A DNA stretch of 16,578 nt from CAYMTN01 sp964393335 (GTDB taxonomy: Bacteria; Chloroflexota; Anaerolineae; Aggregatilineales; Aggregatilineaceae). The translations under genes and the position numbers were made by a program. The DNA lies in contig CAYMTN010000116.1 of NCBI GenBank assembly GCA_964393335.1, positions 1 through 16,578 of the forward strand, in the 5' to 3' direction. Shown here piece by piece: positions 14,054 to 16,578 of the stretch; the stretch's first letter is position 1; each line of letters opens with the position of its first letter. The notes beneath the pieces are model-generated. The model saw only the letters and a program-made list of their open reading frames with translations, did not search any database and had not been told where the DNA came from.

Positions 14054-15020
14054 GATTCTTCCTCCGCGTAAGCCCTGTGTTCTGCAACCGGGCGATCATT
14101 TTCAGAACCATATCATGTGTCACATCACGCGCCTGGCCATCCCTCGGATCGCGTGGATTGTTGTGGGCCGGCGTGTTTTGTTGTTCCGTTATGATCGAAA
14201 CAAGCTGGAACATCATCACGCGCAGCAGCGGATCGATATGACCTTCGTCGCTGTAACGATTGATCAACAGCCGGGTCTTTGACGTGCCAATCGCGTCGAT
14301 CCGCTTCTGGACCCATTCTTCCAACGTGTACAGGTTGGCCCAATCCGCATTCGGGATCGAGGCTGGCTCGCTAACCGGTTTGGTCAAAAAAGGCGGCACC
14401 CAGCCCTGTAACTCGCGCGGGTAATCATCGTCCGGATCGTCCTGGTCCTGGTCGAACCAACCCGGTTCGTTTCTGGCGGGCTGCCGGTGGTGGTGCCCAT
14501 TGCGGCGAGCGGGCAGCGAGTGGGCTGGCTCGTCATACTCGTCAGCTCGGCGAGCGGGCAGCGAATGGACCGGCGGGTCATAATCGTCCATCCGGCGCGT
14601 ATTCGCTGGCTCGTCCATCTCCGGGTAATACGGATCGTCGTACGGTTCGGGCTGTTGTGGGTGGCGCACGAACGTGTCAACGGATGCGATCTTTTTCACG
14701 CGGACCTGGGCGTCACCGTCCGAATTGTGCGCCCGTCTGGGCGGCGAATCCGCGTGTTCGTGGGTGGGGACTTGCCGGTACGGGCCGGGTGCGCTGGTTT
14801 CTGCCTGGTCAGCCGCCGGTTCTGCCGGGCGCGCGGTGGCCGGTTGGGATGCGACCGGGGCCGGTGCGGGCTGCGAGGGAGCGGCCTGATCGTCAGCCCG
14901 CAGTGTCGGATACGAATTCGTCAGCATGAATTCTTGTAAGTCCAACAGTGTGGCTTGTATCTGGCTTTTGAGAACTTGAAGTTCCTGTTCTAGCGTTTCA
15001 ACTCGTTGTTCCAGATTCAT
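14046..15020 (-). CDS. ArlC/D/E-like cytoplasmic archaellum protein with long disordered linker
   Basis: The 324-residue protein is hydrophilic and cytoplasmic. Residues 1-33 form a coiled coil with clear heptads (LEQRVETLEQELQVLKSQI). Residues 34-222 are low-complexity (Pro, Ala, Asp, Arg) and include a 15-residue tandem duplication around HSLPARR. Residues 225-280 (ADWANLYTLEEWVQKRIDAI, INRYSDEGHIDPLLRVMM) resemble the ArlD/E C-terminal domain, whose pattern is L-x-x-W-x-x-(F/L)-(L/V), then a Y-x-x-x-G-x-I element. In archaea ArlC/D/E form the cytoplasmic ring that connects the motor to chemotaxis through CheF. Here one protein seems to do the job. It is the first gene after the archaellin terminator and overlaps the next by 8 bp. 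The ribosome-binding site (AGAGAAG) is modest. The C/D/E assignment rests on position plus the C-terminal pattern. Confidence 0.68.
   Translation of the reverse strand: MNLEQRVETLEQELQVLKSQIQATLLDLQEFMLTNSYPTLRADDQAAPSQPAPAPVASQPATARPAEPAADQAETSAPGPYRQVPTHEHADSPPRRAHNSDGDAQVRVKKIASVDTFVRHPQQPEPYDDPYYPEMDEPANTRRMDDYDPPVHSLPARRADEYDEPAHSLPARRNGHHHRQPARNEPGWFDQDQDDPDDDYPRELQGWVPPFLTKPVSEPASIPNADWANLYTLEEWVQKRIDAIGTSKTRLLINRYSDEGHIDPLLRVMMFQLVSIITEQQNTPAHNNPRDPRDGQARDVTHDMVLKMIARLQNTGLTRRKNHG
14503..14592 (-). repeat. Imperfect 45-bp tandem duplication in the ArlC/D/E-like gene
   Basis: Units 14503-14547 and 14548-14592 share a CGGCGAGCGGGCAGCGA core. They encode two copies of a 15-residue unit, (D/E)YD(P/E)P(V/A)HSLPARR plus two variable residues. 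It lies in the disordered linker, so copy number could vary without breaking the folded ends. Confidence 0.85.
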
Positions 15021-15049
15021 GGCCGCTTCTCTTTAACGTCTAGTGCCCG

Positions 15050-15074
15050 TGTTCCTGCCCGGTGTTCGTCCCGG
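15050..15074. repeat. Short imperfect direct repeat upstream of the ArlC/D/E-like gene
   Basis: TGTTCCTGCCCGG (15050-15062) is followed directly by TGTTCGTCCCGG (15063-15074) on the plus strand. It lies between the terminator and the next start codon. It could be a protein-binding site in the leader or simple slippage. Confidence 0.45.
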
Positions 15075-15083
15075 TTGTGTGGT

Positions 15084-15126
15084 AAAAAATCGCCCCACCG
15101 GCACGGCCAAGTTCGGGTGGGGCGAT
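15084..15126 (-). terminator. Rho-independent terminator after the archaellin gene
   Basis: On the minus strand ATCGCCCCACC (15126-15116) and GGTGGGGCGAT (15099-15089) form a perfect 11-bp GC-rich stem with a 16-nt loop. Six T residues (15089-15084) follow; the first of them is the last base of the stem. It lies about 150 bp after the archaellin stop and 64 bp before the ArlC/D/E-like start. It should end most archaellin transcripts while letting some continue into the motor genes. Confidence 0.88.
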
Positions 15127-15190
15127 GTCTTTGGCTCGATTGTGAGCCTTAAGACCGGTGTTATGGGATTATTTAAGGCTTGGCCGTGCC
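15100..15190 (-). promoter_or_regulatory. Long-range 12-bp pairing competing with the terminator (possible antiterminator)
   Basis: GGCACGGCCAAG (minus strand, 15190-15179) is perfectly complementary to CTTGGCCGTGCC (15111-15100), which is the loop of the terminator hairpin. Between them an 8-bp pair, AGCCTTAA (15180-15173) with TTAAGGCT (15152-15145), can form a nested stem. The long pairing can complete before the 3' arm of the terminator is transcribed. This is a plausible antiterminator or pseudoknot switch between the filament and motor genes. The complementarity is seen; the regulatory role is inferred. Confidence 0.55.
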
Positions 15191-15234
15191 TCGTGTTATG
15201 TAGATAGTTTGGTAAAGCGCTTGCCGTAGGTCAG

Positions 15235-15261
15235 GGGGCGGGCGTTGGAACTGCCCACCCC
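15235..15261. terminator. GC-rich hairpin just after the archaellin stop
   Basis: GGGGCGGGC (15235-15243) pairs with GCCCACCCC (15253-15261) through nine positions with one mismatch or wobble and a 9-nt loop. On the plus strand TTTTATT follows, so it can terminate antisense transcription. On the minus strand no T-run follows, so there it more likely protects the archaellin mRNA 3' end. It lies 18 bp past the stop codon. Confidence 0.55.
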
Positions 15262-15279
15262 TTTTATTGGCGATTGTCG

Positions 15280-15867
15280 TTACTGGAGTTCCATCACGGT
15301 TTCGATAGCGGGCGGGGTCGTGCGGGTCATGTTGATGACGGCACCGACGGGCGGCTTGATCTCAAGGGTGAATTCTGTATTTTTGCCGAGAGTCGTCGTC
15401 AGGCTGGCCAGCGGGACGGTCACCTCAACCAGCTCGCCCGGCTCCAACAGGTCATCCGCGTCCGCCGACGTGTCACCGTCAATCGTGACCAACCAACCGC
15501 CGGTTTCAATCGTCCAGGGTAGCGAATTTACAATTTGGTCGGCATCACGGTAACCGATCACAACTTTTCGTGATGTGGTGCCCATGTCGACTGGCTCGCC
15601 CCCGGCGACCAATGAGAGGGTCATCACGATAAAGTCTACTTGGTCGGCAGTGTCGCTTTTCGCGATGATGGCACCCTTGGTTTCGAGTGACGATTGTACG
15701 CCTTGCAGACCGGCGCTGATGGCCTGGGTGCCTTTTTCGGTGGATTTCGAACCGGATGACAGCACGGCGAAGGCGAAGACGGAGGCGACCACGATGAACG
15801 CAATCAGGATGATGGCGGCTTCAAGTGCGGTCTGACCACTTTCATTGCGATTGAATTTACGGAACAC
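15280..15867 (-). CDS. arlB: Archaellin (ArlB-like), type IV pilin-like filament subunit
   Basis: This is the major filament subunit candidate. The 195-residue preprotein begins with a class III signal, MFRKFNRNESG. The predicted cleavage is after Gly11, leaving QTALEAAIILIAFIVVASVF at the mature N-terminus. The hydrophobic helix (about 14-37, ending AFAVLSSG) and the following beta-rich domain (about 70-195) fit archaellins. Pattern features include the S-S-L-E-T-K-G-A-I-I-A element at about 59-69 and a C-terminal strand set. Mature residue 5 is Glu, as in bacterial type IV pilins and unlike most archaellins I know. The start is GTG at 15867, with AGGAG 8 nt upstream. It is the first and highest-placed gene of the cluster, with its own promoter and terminator, as expected for an abundant subunit. 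Only one archaellin copy is present here. A minor type IV pilin is the alternative, but the neighbours make archaellin much more likely. Confidence 0.85.
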   Translation of the reverse strand: MFRKFNRNESGQTALEAAIILIAFIVVASVFAFAVLSSGSKSTEKGTQAISAGLQGVQSSLETKGAIIAKSDTADQVDFIVMTLSLVAGGEPVDMGTTSRKVVIGYRDADQIVNSLPWTIETGGWLVTIDGDTSADADDLLEPGELVEVTVPLASLTTTLGKNTEFTLEIKPPVGAVINMTRTTPPAIETVMELQ

Positions 15868-15928
15868 GGTGTTCTCTCCTTTTATGTTTGTGGATCATAG
15901 ATTGTGGATAGTTGTGTCAGGGTTGCGT

Positions 15929-15972
15929 CTTAACATTAAGGCAAGTATAAGGTGTTTCGAGGGGCGTGTATA
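15929..15972 (-). promoter_or_regulatory. Predicted housekeeping-type promoter and overlapping palindrome for the archaellin gene
   Basis: On the minus strand, TATACA (15972-15967) and TATACT (15949-15944) are spaced 17 bp apart and resemble -35 and -10 boxes of a sigma-70-type promoter (4/6 and 5/6 matches). A palindrome CTTAATGTTAAG occupies 15940-15929, where transcription should start, so a repressor bound there could block initiation. The leader to the GTG start would be about 70 nt. No sigma-28-like element is seen. The prediction is by eye. Confidence 0.45.
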
Positions 15973-15999
15973 TTCGGGAAAGCCCGCAAATGCCAGCCC

Positions 16000-16028
16000 A
16001 AAAACCCGCATTCTGATCTGTGGGTTTT
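16000..16028 (-). terminator. Terminator after the response regulator gene
   Basis: On the minus strand AAAACCC (16028-16022) pairs with GGGTTTT (16007-16001) across a 14-nt loop, and the T-run extends one base (16000). The inner bases ACA/TGC add partial pairing. It lies 46 bp after the response regulator stop and separates that gene from the archaellin promoter. The symmetric A/T arms mean it could act on both strands. Confidence 0.6.
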
Positions 16029-16073
16029 CACGTACGTAGTCTGTGCGTCTACGGGTTTTTACGGAGACTGGCG

Positions 16074-16578
16074 TCAGCCGTCAGGGGAAATAAGCCCGCG
16101 CTGGGCCGCATACCGCAGCAGATCGGTCTGGTTGCGCAGCCCAAGCTTGCGCATCATGTTGGCACGATGGGTTTCGACGGTGCGCGGGCTGATATACAGC
16201 CGGTCTGCGATCTCGCGGTTGCGGTGGCCGCCGACCACCAACTGGAACACTTCACGCTCGCGTTCGGTTAGCATGTCCAGCGAGCTGAGCGCTTCACTCC
16301 CGGCCTGGCGGTTGTTGATATAGGCTTCGATAGCACGCTCAGACAACACCGGGCCTAAATAGCGCCGCCCGCCGATGATATGGTGCAGCGCCTCGGTTAT
16401 TTCTTCCGGGGACGAATCTTTGAGCGCATATCCTGTCGCGCCTGCTTGCAGCGCTTCGGTCACATAGGCTTCGTCCGCCTTCCGGGACAAAATCAGGACC
16501 GGTATGTGTGGGTTCTGCTGCACCAGGCATTTGATCGTCTCCAGCCCGATCTCCCAATCGACGATGACCGCATCCGGC
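16074..16578 (-). CDS. NarL/LuxR-family response regulator, N-terminus cut by window edge
   Basis: The last 167 residues of a DNA-binding response regulator are visible; the frame is open to the right edge. The receiver part shows the probable phosphoacceptor Asp in AVIVDWEIG, the Ser of VLILS at the switch position and the conserved Lys in YALKDSSPEE. The C-terminal GerE-type helix-turn-helix is complete: LTEREREVFQLVVGG, then NREIADRLYISPRTVETHRA. It should bind DNA as a dimer. It lies upstream of the archaellin promoter on the same strand, behind its own terminator, so it may be a separate transcription unit. It is a candidate regulator of the arl promoter by position only. NarL-type regulators normally pair with HisKA_3 kinases, and none is in the window. 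Confidence 0.9.
   Translation of the reverse strand, partial: PDAVIVDWEIGLETIKCLVQQNPHIPVLILSRKADEAYVTEALQAGATGYALKDSSPEEITEALHHIIGGRRYLGPVLSERAIEAYINNRQAGSEALSSLDMLTEREREVFQLVVGGHRNREIADRLYISPRTVETHRANMMRKLGLRNQTDLLRYAAQRGLISPDG

Noticed and set aside
14503..14592. CRISPR-like repeat
   Set aside because: There are only two directly adjacent 45-bp units, in frame within a coding linker, without spacers. No CRISPR array or cas gene is seen anywhere.
1..16578. tRNA, rRNA or riboswitch genes
   Set aside because: I saw no cloverleaf, conserved rRNA segment or known riboswitch core on either strand; the few non-coding gaps are short.

Overview
The window is a long, same-strand (minus) gene cluster from a GC-rich bacterium, most likely a member of the Chloroflexota. 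The phylum call is inference. It rests on the style of the multi-domain sensor kinases, the Pro/Thr stalk plus jelly-roll surface protein, and my recollection that archaellum-type genes have been reported in Chloroflexota. There is no rRNA or tRNA to confirm it. A run of 10 Ns indicates a draft or metagenome scaffold. Everything is read right to left.

Right end (16578 to about 15870): the C-terminal part of a NarL-type response regulator, a small terminator, and a promoter region with a palindrome. Core (15867 to 8501): archaellin (arlB-like), a coiled-coil ArlC/D/E-like protein, ArlG-like and ArlF-like pseudopilin/stator proteins, the KaiC-like ATPase ArlH, the motor/assembly ATPase ArlI and the polytopic platform ArlJ. 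This is an essentially complete archaellum (archaeal rotary type IV filament) module in an otherwise bacterial setting. A strong terminator, with a competing 12-bp long-range pairing, sits between the archaellin gene and the motor genes. It probably sets filament-to-motor stoichiometry.

Accessory part (8473 to 1048): an unrecognised one-TM protein with an Ala/Pro linker; an FHA-GAF-histidine-kinase-like protein whose phosphoacceptor His is replaced by Gln; a bacterial-type A24 prepilin peptidase without a methylase domain; a PilN-like and a PilO-like bitopic protein, the latter carrying a Pro/Thr-rich stalk and a jelly-roll domain; and a large membrane PAS-GAF-PAS histidine kinase. Spacing is tight throughout (4-bp, 8-bp and 50-bp overlaps, or gaps of a few to about 30 bp), so one polycistronic unit from arlC/D/E to the last kinase is likely.

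Left end (928 to 1): mobile debris. An IS66-family element (truncated by the window edge) appears to have inserted into an IS3-family orfA remnant.

The most interesting points are the archaellum in a bacterium, its linkage to PilN/PilO-like alignment proteins, the insertion of CSPG/cadherin-like repeats into the ArlF-like protein, and the FHA pseudokinase.
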